From Gammaproteobacteria bacterium (lineage in GTDB: Bacteria; Pseudomonadota; Gammaproteobacteria; Arenicellales; JAOTYS01), in assembly GCA_029861795.1 (NCBI GenBank), contig JAOTYS010000012.1, positions 1 through 28,223 of the forward strand: a stretch of 28,223 bases of DNA, in the 5' to 3' direction. The notes beneath the pieces are model-generated. The model was not told the DNA's origin and ran no database searches. It was given only the letters and a program-made list of their open reading frames with translations. Positions 9,847 to 17,503 of the stretch are shown piece by piece (position 1 is the stretch's first letter; each line of letters starts with the position of its first letter). A program made the position numbers and the translations under genes.

Positions 9847-10209
9847 TTACAGCGACGCTATCTTTTCTATTAGCACCTGTTCACTAATCGGCTTGACCAG
9901 ATAGTCTCTTGCCCCTTGGCGCATACCCCAAATCTTATCTGTGGCCTGTCCCTTGGAAGATACTAATACTATGGGTATGTCTGAAGTCTCTGGATCTCGC
10001 AGGATCGATCGAGTGGCTTCGTAGCCGTTCATCCCTGGCATAACGATATCCATGAGGATGACGTCGGGTTTATGTGTCTTGCTCATGGTCACTGCTTCTT
10101 CTCCATTGCTAGCCGCAAGGGTCGAATAGCCGTGTTTCGTCAGATAACCTGTTAACACGTGCAAGTCAGTTGGCGAATCATCGACTACTAATATGCTTCC
10201 TGTCTCCAT
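9847..10209 (-). CDS. pilH: PilH, CheY-like response regulator
   Basis: A stand-alone receiver domain of 120 residues and no output domain. The acidic pocket is VVDDS (8-12), the predicted phosphorylation site is Asp54 in ILMDIVMPGMNG, and the switch and lysine positions are VSSKG (83-87) and Lys106 in YLVKP. In Pseudomonas PilH works opposite PilG, being linked to pilus retraction or acting as a phosphate sink for ChpA; that role is inferred here from sequence and position. The ATG at 10207-10209 has a strong GAGGAAGGG ribosome site (10220-10212), the best in the operon, suggesting high output relative to its neighbours. Confidence 0.93.
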   Translation of the reverse strand: METGSILVVDDSPTDLHVLTGYLTKHGYSTLAASNGEEAVTMSKTHKPDVILMDIVMPGMNGYEATRSILRDPETSDIPIVLVSSKGQATDKIWGMRQGARDYLVKPISEQVLIEKIASL

Positions 10210-10266
10210 TGCCCTTCCTCGTTACTACCTATGGAGTGTACTTCATACTATGCATGTCCTAGTGGC

Positions 10267-10638
10267 TCACGGTTTGTTGTGAACAGCATGTTTGTCCACG
10301 GCGTGTCTAAGATCGTCGGCAGTAAACGGTTTATGAATATGCTGCTCTGAGCCGGCGATACGTCCACGTGCACGATCAAAAAGACCGTCCTTGCTCGACA
10401 GCATGACCACCGGAGTATCACTAAATTGTCGGTTATTTTTGATTAGGGTACAGGTCTGATAGCCATCGAGTCTTGGCATCATGATGTCGACAAAGATGAT
10501 ATCCGGGCAGTGGTCGGTAATGAGGGACAGTGCCTCAAAACCGTCGGCCGCTGTAATGACATCGTGGCCCTCTTGCTCAAGATACGCCAGCGCTGTGCGG
10601 CGAATGGTCGCGCTGTCATCGATGACCATAACCTTCAT
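10267..10638 (-). CDS. pilG: PilG, CheY-like response regulator
   Basis: A receiver-only regulator of 123 residues, linked in Pseudomonas to pilus extension and to cAMP signalling through FimV, FimL and CyaB. It opens with MKVMVIDDSATIRRTA, has predicted phosphorylation site Asp51 in FVDIMMPRLDGYQTC, then MLSSKDGLFD and Lys103 in HKPF. The DIMMPRLDGYQTC and SSKDGLFD blocks are the PilG hallmark. The frame stays open to a further ATG at 10756-10758, but I place the start at ATG 10636-10638. It has a GGGAG ribosome site 5 bases upstream, and family members begin only a few residues before KVMVIDDS. A start at ATG 10693-10695 remains possible. It is the first gene of the Chp cluster. Confidence 0.93.
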   Translation of the reverse strand: MKVMVIDDSATIRRTALAYLEQEGHDVITAADGFEALSLITDHCPDIIFVDIMMPRLDGYQTCTLIKNNRQFSDTPVVMLSSKDGLFDRARGRIAGSEQHIHKPFTADDLRHAVDKHAVHNKP

Positions 10639-10643
10639 CTCAG

Positions 10644-10648
10644 CTCCC
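10644..10648 (-). promoter_or_regulatory. Ribosome binding site that fixes the pilG start
   Basis: GGGAG on the minus strand, 5 bases before ATG 10636-10638. It supports the 123-residue form of PilG over two longer in-frame options. Confidence 0.6.
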
Positions 10649-10723
10649 GATCTGACAAATTCGCCGGCAATATCCAAAGCAACGCGAATGGTCATAAACC
10701 CACCGCCTAAGCGACTTTGTCCA

Positions 10724-10739
10724 CACAAATGACATTGTG
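10724..10739. repeat. Inverted repeat upstream of pilG (CACAA-N6-TTGTG)
   Basis: Perfect 5-base arms with a 6-base centre, about 90 bases before the pilG start. A second repeat, TTTGT-GTGG-ACAAA on the minus strand, overlaps its left side. The spacing suits an operator, but the half-sites point the opposite way to the CRP/Vfr consensus TGTGA-N6-TCACA, so no regulator is named. Confidence 0.3.
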
Positions 10740-10754
10740 CAAATTTTAGTCTAT

Positions 10755-10776
10755 CCAACTATCCCTGGACAGTTGG
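10755..10776. repeat. Inverted repeat CCAACT-N10-AGTTGG between the methyltransferase gene and pilG
   Basis: Six-base perfect arms, 26 bases past the methyltransferase stop. On the minus strand it is followed by A/T-rich sequence (ATAGACTAAAATTT), so it could be a weak terminator separating the methyltransferase gene from the Chp operon, or part of the pilG control region. Confidence 0.3.
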
Positions 10777-10801
10777 GTTCAGACGGTGTCAACGGCAAAG
10801 A

Positions 10802-11587
10802 TCAGGATCTATGCGGAAGTTCGTGGCTCTTACGGCTGACAAATACTTCCAGGAATTCACCGTTGAGCCCAAGACGTGGATCGACGTGCTTCAACACTGT
10901 GGTCCGCAGCCCCGACCAACCGTAGATTAACTGGCAAAGGTCTCTACCCCATTCGGTCACCACCAGTGAGCCGTTCGGGTCAATCGGATTGCCATGATAG
11001 TCGGGTTCAGTCAAATATTGGACCTCCCCATCTTTGCGTGCGGCACGAACTAAAGTGCCCTGCCAGTGATACCACGGTACAGTGAATACATGGGCACCAC
11101 CGGGTCGCAATGTCCGCGCGACCTCAGCAAAGCCTTTCTCTGGGTCTAGCACATGCTCAAAGACGTCCTGGGAAACAACTAGATCGAAGTTTCGGTCTGG
11201 AAAAGTTTGCCGTTCTAAATCCTCACAGCGGAAGCCGTCGCGTATCTCGCCAAGCGGGATATCGTGATAATAGTGGCTGGCGACATAGCTTTCACATTCT
11301 CGAGCTAACTTGAAAGACGATGCGCCGCCCGGCGACGACTCATGGATCTTAAGCTTTCGCCAATCCGGGAACTCTGTTTGAAGCACCAACATGAGCGCCC
11401 GCCAGCGCGGAATGCTATAGCAACGGAAACAACGGTACTGGTCACGTAACCACTCCCCTTCTTTATAAAAGAATGTGCGACGCTCGCAGATCGGACAAAC
11501 TCCAACATTAAATCCACGCCGCATAAGGTGGACAGGTAATCTTCGCTGGTAAACGAGTGAGGCTACGCTCCTAAACTTGTTGCTCAT
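10802..11587 (-). CDS. Class I SAM-dependent methyltransferase with N-terminal zinc-ribbon-like cysteines
   Basis: A 261-residue protein. A basic N-terminus is followed by two Cys pairs, CPIC (31-34) and CFRC (53-56), spaced as in a small zinc ribbon. The class I methyltransferase part has a strand ending in KIHESSPGG (80-88), in the place of the usual SAM-binding glycine loop, then DLVVSQDVFEHV (135-146) and LRPGGAHVFTVPW (160-172), typical of the methyltransferase type 11 group. Such proteins often act in cell-surface glycan or lipid modification; the real substrate is unknown. I chose ATG 11585-11587 over the GTG at 11603-11605 because AGG lies just upstream. It sits 23 bases after the sulfotransferase gene, so the two are probably co-transcribed. 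Confidence 0.8.
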   Translation of the reverse strand: MSNKFRSVASLVYQRRLPVHLMRRGFNVGVCPICERRTFFYKEGEWLRDQYRCFRCYSIPRWRALMLVLQTEFPDWRKLKIHESSPGGASSFKLARECESYVASHYYHDIPLGEIRDGFRCEDLERQTFPDRNFDLVVSQDVFEHVLDPEKGFAEVARTLRPGGAHVFTVPWYHWQGTLVRAARKDGEVQYLTEPDYHGNPIDPNGSLVVTEWGRDLCQLIYGWSGLRTTVLKHVDPRLGLNGEFLEVFVSRKSHELPHRS

Positions 11588-11610
11588 CGACCTAACCTTT
11601 GTCACTGAGA

Positions 11611-12477
11611 CTAGGTCGAAATCCTGAGACGTCGTACCAGATTAGCAAGGCCGAACCGAATCCTCGGGTGCAATCGGTAACGTAGTTGGTGATAAACCTG
11701 ATACAGCCCATTCATCATCTTGAAACTGAGAAGTTCCAGCTTAAATCCCAATCCCTCGGCATTGACTTGCTGCCGAAAAAGCCGTTCGGCGGTCTGGTAG
11801 AGACGGATATCCAAGTCATTGAGTTTTGCGATTAGGCGTTCATCCGACTCGCTGAGCATGTTGTGGCCGACGTCCTTTGGGCCTACATTTGCCTTGACAT
11901 AAAGTGGGCGTTTCCAGTGGAGCTTTCTCTTGAGCAACGTCAATGTCTCATCAAATCGTTCCACCAACCCCACCACAATAAAATGCTCATTCAGATTGCT
12001 AATGGCGAGCTCCAAATCTTGCTCCTCCATGGGACGAACACCCGGAATACCGGGCTCACCGGGCATGCAGTCACCGCACAATAATCGTGTCTGGCCATTG
12101 CTAAGCTGGCCGGTAAGTCCACTTTGCAGGTAATCGCCAACGGTCATGCCAGCGACCAGGCGGTGCAATGGATGGTGAGAACTCGTTTTCACATAGCAAT
12201 AGTCCGACAGAGCCCGCTCCATCGGGTCGCGTAGTAGCGTAAAATATGAAATCGGTCGCTCGAGGTGTATATGCAGCCCGAATGCCATGTGTCCTTGCAG
12301 TAGTCGGATGCGCTGACGACGCGTCTGCGGCTGGTGACGAAATCCCTGGATCGCCTCGTTGATCAAAGGCCCAATGGAAAAAACCGAATCGTCCTCATAT
12401 TGTTCCGCGATGATGTTGCGCAGCGTGGTCCCTCCGGTTTTCGGAATGTGCAAGAAAATCAGTGAACGCGGTCGCAT
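11611..12477 (-). CDS. Sulfotransferase family protein (PAPS-dependent, Sulfotransfer_2-like)
   Basis: A 288-residue protein with both hallmarks of PAPS-dependent sulfotransferases. The 5'-phosphosulfate loop is FLHIPKTGGTTL (8-19) and the 3'-phosphate motif is YFTLLRDPMERALSDYCY (78-95). This fits the Golgi-type/heparan family (Sulfotransfer_2), whose bacterial members transfer sulfate to polysaccharides, lipids or other surface molecules. No signal peptide or membrane segment is evident, so it is probably cytosolic or peripheral. The acceptor is unknown. The ATG at 12475-12477 is the only good start. With the methyltransferase it forms a two-gene unit in the place where gshB precedes pilG in Pseudomonas, which hints at acquisition, although base composition is not obviously different by eye. 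Confidence 0.85.
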   Translation of the reverse strand: MRPRSLIFLHIPKTGGTTLRNIIAEQYEDDSVFSIGPLINEAIQGFRHQPQTRRQRIRLLQGHMAFGLHIHLERPISYFTLLRDPMERALSDYCYVKTSSHHPLHRLVAGMTVGDYLQSGLTGQLSNGQTRLLCGDCMPGEPGIPGVRPMEEQDLELAISNLNEHFIVVGLVERFDETLTLLKRKLHWKRPLYVKANVGPKDVGHNMLSESDERLIAKLNDLDIRLYQTAERLFRQQVNAEGLGFKLELLSFKMMNGLYQVYHQLRYRLHPRIRFGLANLVRRLRIST

Positions 12478-12508
12478 GGTTAGTCTGGATGTTACGCCGG
12501 ATTAGGCA

Positions 12509-12536
12509 AGTATATCTTGATTGATGCTATGAATAA
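12509..12536 (-). promoter_or_regulatory. Candidate promoter of the sulfotransferase-methyltransferase unit
   Basis: On the minus strand TTATTC (12536-12531), a 16-base spacer and TATACT (12514-12509), giving a leader of about 25 bases. The -10 is good and the -35 poor. Confidence 0.35.
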
Positions 12537-12698
12537 CGTGAGCGCCCAAACCCCAACGCGCCATGCTGCGAGCTTAGTTCAATCGTAACGCTGCGGGTCT
12601 CGCGCGGCGACCTACGGTCGGTTGCACGGGCCAGTATACTTACAACTACGAAAGATAGTGGATCGCACAGGTATGGCCCGACTTTGACCAAACCATCA

Positions 12699-12726
12699 TT
12701 AACTCACATTCTTTGCTTACTATAAT
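12699..12726 (+). promoter_or_regulatory. Candidate sigma-70 promoter for tonB and the pyr genes
   Basis: TTAACT (12699-12704), a 16-base spacer and a perfect TATAAT (12721-12726), about 32 bases before the tonB ATG. It is the best-looking promoter in the window. It probably serves the whole run from tonB to pyrC', since no terminator is visible between them. The same 281-base intergenic region carries CGACC-TAC-GGTCG (12608-12620), of unknown role. Confidence 0.55.
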
Positions 12727-12758
12727 CTTGCGCGACGCTTGAACCCTCGCAATAGCGT

Positions 12759-13661
12759 ATGGAGCTGGCACAACAACTTCCCGGATTTTCAGGCACAGAC
12801 CGAATGGGTCTCACCATATTCGGATCAGTCTTGTTTCATCTGATCATCATACTCGGGATCAGCTTTACCGTGCCCAAAGTATTGCCTCAACTCGACGAAC
12901 TACCGAATTTGGAGATCGTCTTGATCAACAGTCGCGATGACACGGAACCGGATGAAGCAGATTACCTCGCACAGGCCAATCAGGATGGGGGCGGTGAAAG
13001 CGAACAACCCGTCATCCCGAAAAGCCCGCTTCCGGCATTGCCTGAGGCTGAGCTACCCGAGCAACCCCCGGTGGCGGTGACCCAGTCACAGCCTAAAATT
13101 AATCCGCCCCAGGCCGAGCCTGCGTTGATTACCCAGCCCAATCCGGCGGAACAGCAAGTGCTTCAGGCCGAAGCAGATCCTACTACTGATAAGGCCTCTG
13201 CCAAGCCACCCCAACCGGCGGTGGCTGAAAAAACACCGCCGCAGACGGAACGCGCGCGCCTAAGCGCTGAGATCAGCCGCTTTTGGGAACAATATCAAAA
13301 GCGACCACGACGCACTTTTGTGAACGCACGCACTCGGGAATATCGTTACGCCGCCTATATGGAGGCGTGGAGGTCGAAAGTCGAACGCATCGGCAATCTC
13401 AACTACCCAGAAGAGGCAAAACGTCGCAAAGTGACAGGGGCGTTGGTGCTCGACGTTGCGCTCGACCCAGACGGCAGCATCAATCAAATCACCGTCAAGC
13501 GTTCCTCCAATCAAAGGATTCTCGATGACGCTGCTGTGCGCATCGTTGAGCTCGGCGCACCGTATACCCCCTTCCCGGAAAACATCAGAAAGGATACTGA
13601 TATTCTTCACATTACCCGCACCTGGCAATTTACGCAGGGGGCACTTTTAAAAAGCCGCTAA
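12759..13661 (+). CDS. TonB-like energy transducer (TonB3-like)
   Basis: A 300-residue inner-membrane protein with TonB layout: a short cytoplasmic N-terminus, one membrane segment (about 17-38), a long Pro/Glu/Gln-rich periplasmic spacer (about 60-165) and a C-terminal TonB domain (about 197-295). That domain contains WRSKVERIGNLNYPEEA, GALVLDVALDPDG and DDAAVRIVELGAPYTPFP. TonB proteins transmit proton-motive force to outer-membrane receptors. The homologue at the same site in P. aeruginosa (PA0406, tonB3) has been linked to twitching motility, which fits the nearby Chp genes; the transfer of that role is inference. The ATG lies 32 bases after a TATAAT box and lacks an obvious ribosome site. 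Confidence 0.88.
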   Translation: MELAQQLPGFSGTDRMGLTIFGSVLFHLIIILGISFTVPKVLPQLDELPNLEIVLINSRDDTEPDEADYLAQANQDGGGESEQPVIPKSPLPALPEAELPEQPPVAVTQSQPKINPPQAEPALITQPNPAEQQVLQAEADPTTDKASAKPPQPAVAEKTPPQTERARLSAEISRFWEQYQKRPRRTFVNARTREYRYAAYMEAWRSKVERIGNLNYPEEAKRRKVTGALVLDVALDPDGSINQITVKRSSNQRILDDAAVRIVELGAPYTPFPENIRKDTDILHITRTWQFTQGALLKSR

Positions 13662-13696
13662 GCTTCTTGTCAATCCAAGTCGTTGTGCCTGATACT

Positions 13697-13701
13697 AAAG
13701 G
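13697..13701 (+). promoter_or_regulatory. Ribosome binding site that fixes the yqgE start
   Basis: AAAGG, 4 bases before ATG 13706-13708. It favours this start over the TTG at 13667. Confidence 0.5.
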
Positions 13702-13705
13702 TGTG

Positions 13706-14269
13706 ATGGAATCCACTCAGTCATTGGCCAACCAGTTTCTCATCGCAATGCCGGCGCTGATGGATCCGAATTTCGTGCGTACGGTAACGCTGATCTGTCA
13801 GCATAATGAGGATGGAGCGCTAGGCGTAGTCATCAATCGCAGCACTACCCTGAAGCTACACCAGGTACTGGATCAGTTGTCAGTACCCAAAGACAACATT
13901 AGCGAACCGGACGCACCGGTATTTTTGGGAGGACCCGTCCAAACAGAACGTGGGTTGATCCTGCACGAAGGATTGGGCGAGTGGGAGACCACTTTGCCGA
14001 TTAACGACATGCTTGGATTAACCACATCCAAAGATATCCTCGAGGCCATCGGCGACAATCGTGGACCCAAAGACTGCCTGCTAGCGCTCGGTTACGCCGG
14101 TTGGGGAAGCGGTCAGCTGGAACGCGAGATGCGAGAAAACGCCTGGCTTAGCGGGCCGTCAGACAACGACATTATCTTCAGGACTCCGGTCGAGGAGCGC
14201 TGGCCCAAAGCAGCGCAACTAGTTGGCGTCGACATCTCTAGGCTTTCCGGTCAGACCGGCCACGCCTGA
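13706..14269 (+). CDS. yqgE: YqgE/AlgH family protein
   Basis: A 187-residue member of the UPF0301 (YqgE/AlgH) family. It matches the family from the N-terminus: NQFLIAMPALMDPNFVRTVT, then HNEDGALGVVINR, FLGGPVQTERGLILH and the late LGYAGWGSGQLEREM block. Its biochemical function is not established; the name AlgH comes from an early link to alginate control in Pseudomonas. The frame is open from TTG 13667, but ATG 13706 has AAAGG upstream and gives the usual family length (187, against about 189 in P. aeruginosa). It follows tonB by 44 bases and is followed one base later by the likely ruvX start, in the conserved yqgE-ruvX order. Confidence 0.93.
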   Translation: MESTQSLANQFLIAMPALMDPNFVRTVTLICQHNEDGALGVVINRSTTLKLHQVLDQLSVPKDNISEPDAPVFLGGPVQTERGLILHEGLGEWETTLPINDMLGLTTSKDILEAIGDNRGPKDCLLALGYAGWGSGQLEREMRENAWLSGPSDNDIIFRTPVEERWPKAAQLVGVDISRLSGQTGHA

Positions 14270-14270
14270 G

Positions 14271-14705
14271 TTGCCAACTTTTCTCGCCTTCGACTTCGGC
14301 CAGCGTAGGATTGGTGTGGCTGTTGGTCAAGACACCATCGGTACTGCACAAGACCTAGCCACAGTAAGCGCCAATGCTGTCGGACCGGACTGGTCCCATA
14401 TCTCGCGTTTAATAGACGAATGGCACCCGTATGCGTTGGTGGTTGGGCTACCCATTCAGCTAGACGGCCAAGAAGGCAGCGCAGCCAGGCAGGTGCGCAA
14501 GTTTGGCGACGCCTTGCGTGACCGCTACAATCTCGACGTGCACTTTGTTGATGAACGCTTCACTACTGAGGCCGCCGACCGTGCACTAAGGTCTGCGGAT
14601 CTACCTGAGCGACGTGCGCGCTCAATGCGAGACAGGATAGCGGCTCAGTATATCCTCCAAACATTTCTTGAACAGCAATCCCGGAGCGGGCTTGAGTCAG
14701 ACTGA
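14271..14705 (+). CDS. ruvX: RuvX/YqgF, RNase H-fold nuclease family
   Basis: A YqgF-family protein with an RNase H-like fold. Family members are called putative Holliday-junction resolvases and are linked to 16S rRNA 5'-end processing. Visible are the first-strand aspartate in [29 protein letters not shown], the glutamate in [13 protein letters not shown] and the C-terminal aspartate in [11 protein letters not shown]. The frame runs from TTG 14223 (160 residues). The TTG at 14271, one base after the yqgE stop, gives 144 residues, nearer the usual 135-145, and starts just before the first strand; I prefer it, without a strong ribosome site to prove it. Its end overlaps pyrR by 14 bases, so translation is probably coupled. 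Confidence 0.88.
   Translation: MPTFLAFDFGQRRIGVAVGQDTIGTAQDLATVSANAVGPDWSHISRLIDEWHPYALVVGLPIQLDGQEGSAARQVRKFGDALRDRYNLDVHFVDERFTTEAADRALRSADLPERRARSMRDRIAAQYILQTFLEQQSRSGLESD
14683..14686 (+). promoter_or_regulatory. Ribosome binding site that fixes the pyrR start
   Basis: GGAG inside the end of ruvX, 5 bases before TTG 14692-14694. It favours this start over the TTG at 14668. Confidence 0.5.
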
Positions 14706-15192
14706 TCTTGACGTGAACTGCCTGCTTCAAGGGATGGCTGATGGACTACGGCCGCATCTCGAGAAAACCCCCGTTATGATTGGCATCCACACCGGCGGGG
14801 TGTGGCTAGCCGAACGCCTACACGAAATCCTTGGAATTGCAGAGCCGTTAGGCACTATCGACATCTCGTTCTATCGCGACGACTTTACTCGTATCGGGAT
14901 GAACCCGCAGGTCAAAGCATCAGCGTTACCGATCGATATTGATGGCAGGCACGTTATCCTGGTCGATGATGTATTGCATACCGGGCGAACCGTGCGCGCC
15001 GCGTTAAACGAGATTTTTGACTACGGTCGTCCGAGCTCTGTGACCCTAGCAGTCTTGATTGATCGCAACGAACGGGAACTCCCGATTCAACCGAATGTAG
15101 TGGGCCAGCCCATAACACTAAGTGCGCATCAACATATTAAACTGGTCGGCCCGGAGCCACTGACTCTCGATATGTTCGAGGTGACTAGTTGA
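14692..15192 (+). CDS. pyrR: PyrR, pyrimidine operon regulator / uracil phosphoribosyltransferase family
   Basis: A 166-residue type I phosphoribosyltransferase. The PRPP loop is [19 protein letters not shown] (87-105), preceded by [15 protein letters not shown] and the PyrR-typical DISFYRDDF (57-65). In Firmicutes PyrR binds pyr mRNA. In Pseudomonas it sits before pyrB and is thought to take part in pyrimidine control, with or without uracil phosphoribosyltransferase activity. I see no convincing attenuator hairpin before pyrB, and the genes overlap, so RNA-leader control of pyrB alone is unlikely. The TTG at 14692 has GGAG upstream. The stop overlaps the pyrB start by 4 bases. Confidence 0.93.
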   Translation: MSQTDLDVNCLLQGMADGLRPHLEKTPVMIGIHTGGVWLAERLHEILGIAEPLGTIDISFYRDDFTRIGMNPQVKASALPIDIDGRHVILVDDVLHTGRTVRAALNEIFDYGRPSSVTLAVLIDRNERELPIQPNVVGQPITLSAHQHIKLVGPEPLTLDMFEVTS

Positions 15193-16184
15193 CCGCGGAC
15201 ATTCAGTTCGACGCCGATGGCAATCTCAGGCACTTCCTCACGATAGAAGGCCTAAAACGCGATACACTTCTCAATATCCTCGATACGGCTGAGACCTTTA
15301 TTAGCTTCGGCGAAAGGGAAATTAGAAAAGCACCGCTACTTCGCGGCAAGACTGTGGTTAATCTGTTTTTCGAGTCTAGCACGCGAACTCGCACGACTTT
15401 CGAAATCGCGGCCAAACGACTATCGGCCGATGTCATTAATCTCAATCCAGAAAAACTGTCTACCAGCAAGGGTGAGACCCTACTGGACACAGTCAATAAT
15501 CTAGAAGCAATGCACACCGATTTGTTCGTGGTGCGACACTCCTACAGCGGGACTGCATATCTTATCGCCAAACATGTGCCACCTCATGTGCGCATCATCA
15601 ATGCTGGGGATGGTCGTCATGCCCACCCCACCCAAGCAATGCTTGACATGTTTACCATCCGTCAACACAAAGGGTCGGTTGAGAATCTGCGCGTCGCCAT
15701 AGTTGGCGACATCTTGCACTCCCGTGTTGCGCGTTCCCAGATTCATGCACTGAACACGCTGGGTGCGAGCGAGGTGCGGGTGGTGGCGCCACGCACGCTG
15801 TTGCCGACAGGTGTCGAGCGTCTTGGAGTGCACCCGTATACCGACATGGCACACGGGTTAGACGGTGTCGACGTGGTCATCATGCTGCGCTTGCAATGGG
15901 AACGTATGGAAGGCCAGCTCATTCCCAGCGAACAAGAGTTTTTTAGTCTCTATGGACTGACCGAGGAGAAGCTCGCCAATGCCAAGGAAGATGCTGTTGT
16001 GTTGCACCCTGGACCGATCAATCGTGGGCTCGAGATCGCCTCCTCGGTGGCCGACGGTCCGCGCTCCCTAATCCTACCCCAGGTCACCAACGGCATCGCT
16101 GTACGCATGGCGGTCATGGCGAAGATCATGGGCGGCGTGCAGACGGTCGGCTCGGATGTTGCACCAAGGAGGCGAAAGCAATGA
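15189..16184 (+). CDS. pyrB: Aspartate carbamoyltransferase catalytic subunit
   Basis: This enzyme condenses carbamoyl phosphate with aspartate, the committed step of pyrimidine synthesis, in the cytosol. The 331 residues contain the carbamoyl phosphate motif [11 protein letters not shown] (62-72), STSKGET (91-97), [10 protein letters not shown] (144-153), the aspartate-site region MLRLQWERM (232-240) and HPGPINRG (273-280). Length and an N-terminal extension fit the class A (Pseudomonas-type) enzyme, which forms a large complex with PyrC' and has no PyrI regulatory chain; no pyrI is seen nearby. It starts at TTG 15189-15191 in a 4-base overlap with pyrR, with GAGGTGA upstream. Confidence 0.96.
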   Translation: MTADIQFDADGNLRHFLTIEGLKRDTLLNILDTAETFISFGEREIRKAPLLRGKTVVNLFFESSTRTRTTFEIAAKRLSADVINLNPEKLSTSKGETLLDTVNNLEAMHTDLFVVRHSYSGTAYLIAKHVPPHVRIINAGDGRHAHPTQAMLDMFTIRQHKGSVENLRVAIVGDILHSRVARSQIHALNTLGASEVRVVAPRTLLPTGVERLGVHPYTDMAHGLDGVDVVIMLRLQWERMEGQLIPSEQEFFSLYGLTEEKLANAKEDAVVLHPGPINRGLEIASSVADGPRSLILPQVTNGIAVRMAVMAKIMGGVQTVGSDVAPRRRKQ

Positions 16185-16231
16185 CTAAGTCCCTAGCTAA
16201 CCAGGACAGCCCGAGCTAGGAGTCCATCCTA

Positions 16232-17500
16232 ATGGGACTAGTGATAAAGGGCGGTCGGCTGATTGATCCTGCGAATCAGATTGACGCTCGACACGACTTG
16301 TATATCAAAGATGGTTTTGTAGTCGCCATTGACATCGCTCCGAACGGGTTCAAAGCGGGCGATAATTTGGATGCTAACGGGAAAATCGTGTGTCCAGGAC
16401 TAATCGATCTGCGCGCGCGACTGCGTGAGCCGGGCCAGGAATACAAAGCCACCATTGAGAGCGAAACGCGCGCCGCTGCTAGTGCGGGAATTACTACGCT
16501 AAGTTGCCCGCCAGACACCAACCCGGTGGTCGACACCCCAGCTATGGCGCAGATGATCCAACAGCGTGCCTGGCAGATCGGATCGAGCTTTGTCCATCCC
16601 GTAGGGGCATTGACCCGCGGATTGGAAGGCAAACAGCTCACCGACATGGCCGCGTTGGAGGAGGCGGGCTGCGTTGGAGTGAGCAACGCACTACAACCCG
16701 TGGATGACACCTTGGTGATGCGTCGCGCACTGCAATACGCTGCCACGTTTGGCCTTACAGTGCACCTGCACTCACGGGACCATTGGTTGCAAGGCAATGG
16801 TTGTGCGCATGAGGGTGAAGTCAGCACGCGACTAGGCCTGCCCGCGATCCCGGAGGCCGCCGAGACCGTCGGAGTGGCACGGGACTTGGCGTTGATTGAA
16901 CAAACTGGCGCATACGCCCACTTCTGTCAATTGTCCTGTGGCCGCTCGGTGGACATGGTAGCCAGCGCTCAAACGACTGGTCTGTCAGTTACCGCCGACG
17001 TTACCGCGCATCATCTGCATCTAACCGAGCATGACATCGGATTTTTCAATAGCCAGTGCCACGTGCTGCCACCACTTCGCAGTCAGCGTGACTGCGATCG
17101 GCTTCGACAAGGATTAGTGGATGGAACTATCACCGCGATCTGCTCCGACCACCAACCCCACGAACTCGATGCCAAACTTGCACCGTTCAGCGAATCCGAG
17201 CCTGGCATCTCTGGGTTAGAGACCCTGTTGCCTTTGACACTAAAGCTTGTAGACGATGGTCTACTCGATATGGGGACGGCACTGAAGTTGCTCACCAGTG
17301 GGCCAGCTAGCATTCTAGGGATCGATGCCGGACAGCTCGGCGTTGGCGCAACCGCTGATGTTTGTATCTTCGACCCCGATATGCAATGGACGTTGTCGGA
17401 AAAAGATCTACAAAGTCGCGGTCACAACACACCCTTCCTCGGCTGGCCCTTCCGAGGCCGCGTTACCCACACTCTTATCGGCGGCCAGGTGGTTTTCTAA
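16232..17500 (+). CDS. pyrC': PyrC', non-catalytic dihydroorotase-like partner of PyrB
   Basis: A 422-residue amidohydrolase-fold protein in the position and of the length of the P. aeruginosa dihydroorotase-like subunit of class A aspartate carbamoyltransferase. Active dihydroorotases carry HxH in a DxHxHxREPG motif; here it reads DLRARLREPG (59-68), with Arg61 and Arg63 in place of both metal histidines. The usual HCED is HSRD (180-183) and the later metal histidine region reads HFCQLS, with Gln233. The CSDHQPH aspartate (306) is kept. It is therefore predicted to be catalytically dead and to hold PyrB in its complex. The ATG has TAGGAG about 9 bases upstream and lies 47 bases after pyrB. 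A catalytic pyrC must lie elsewhere. Confidence 0.92.
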   Translation: MGLVIKGGRLIDPANQIDARHDLYIKDGFVVAIDIAPNGFKAGDNLDANGKIVCPGLIDLRARLREPGQEYKATIESETRAAASAGITTLSCPPDTNPVVDTPAMAQMIQQRAWQIGSSFVHPVGALTRGLEGKQLTDMAALEEAGCVGVSNALQPVDDTLVMRRALQYAATFGLTVHLHSRDHWLQGNGCAHEGEVSTRLGLPAIPEAAETVGVARDLALIEQTGAYAHFCQLSCGRSVDMVASAQTTGLSVTADVTAHHLHLTEHDIGFFNSQCHVLPPLRSQRDCDRLRQGLVDGTITAICSDHQPHELDAKLAPFSESEPGISGLETLLPLTLKLVDDGLLDMGTALKLLTSGPASILGIDAGQLGVGATADVCIFDPDMQWTLSEKDLQSRGHNTPFLGWPFRGRVTHTLIGGQVVF

Positions 17501-17503
17501 GTC

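Noticed and set aside
10724..10739. CRP/Vfr binding site before pilG
   Set aside because: The half-sites read CACAA and TTGTG, the reverse orientation of the TGTGA/TCACA consensus, so the match is only superficial.
10639..10758. 40-residue N-terminal extension of PilG
   Set aside because: The GGGAG site next to ATG 10636-10638 and the family N-terminus support the shorter form; the extension may be untranslated leader.
16276..16827. 183-codon minus-strand open frame
   Set aside because: It is antisense to pyrC', Cys/Ser/Arg-rich, with no domain or ribosome site.
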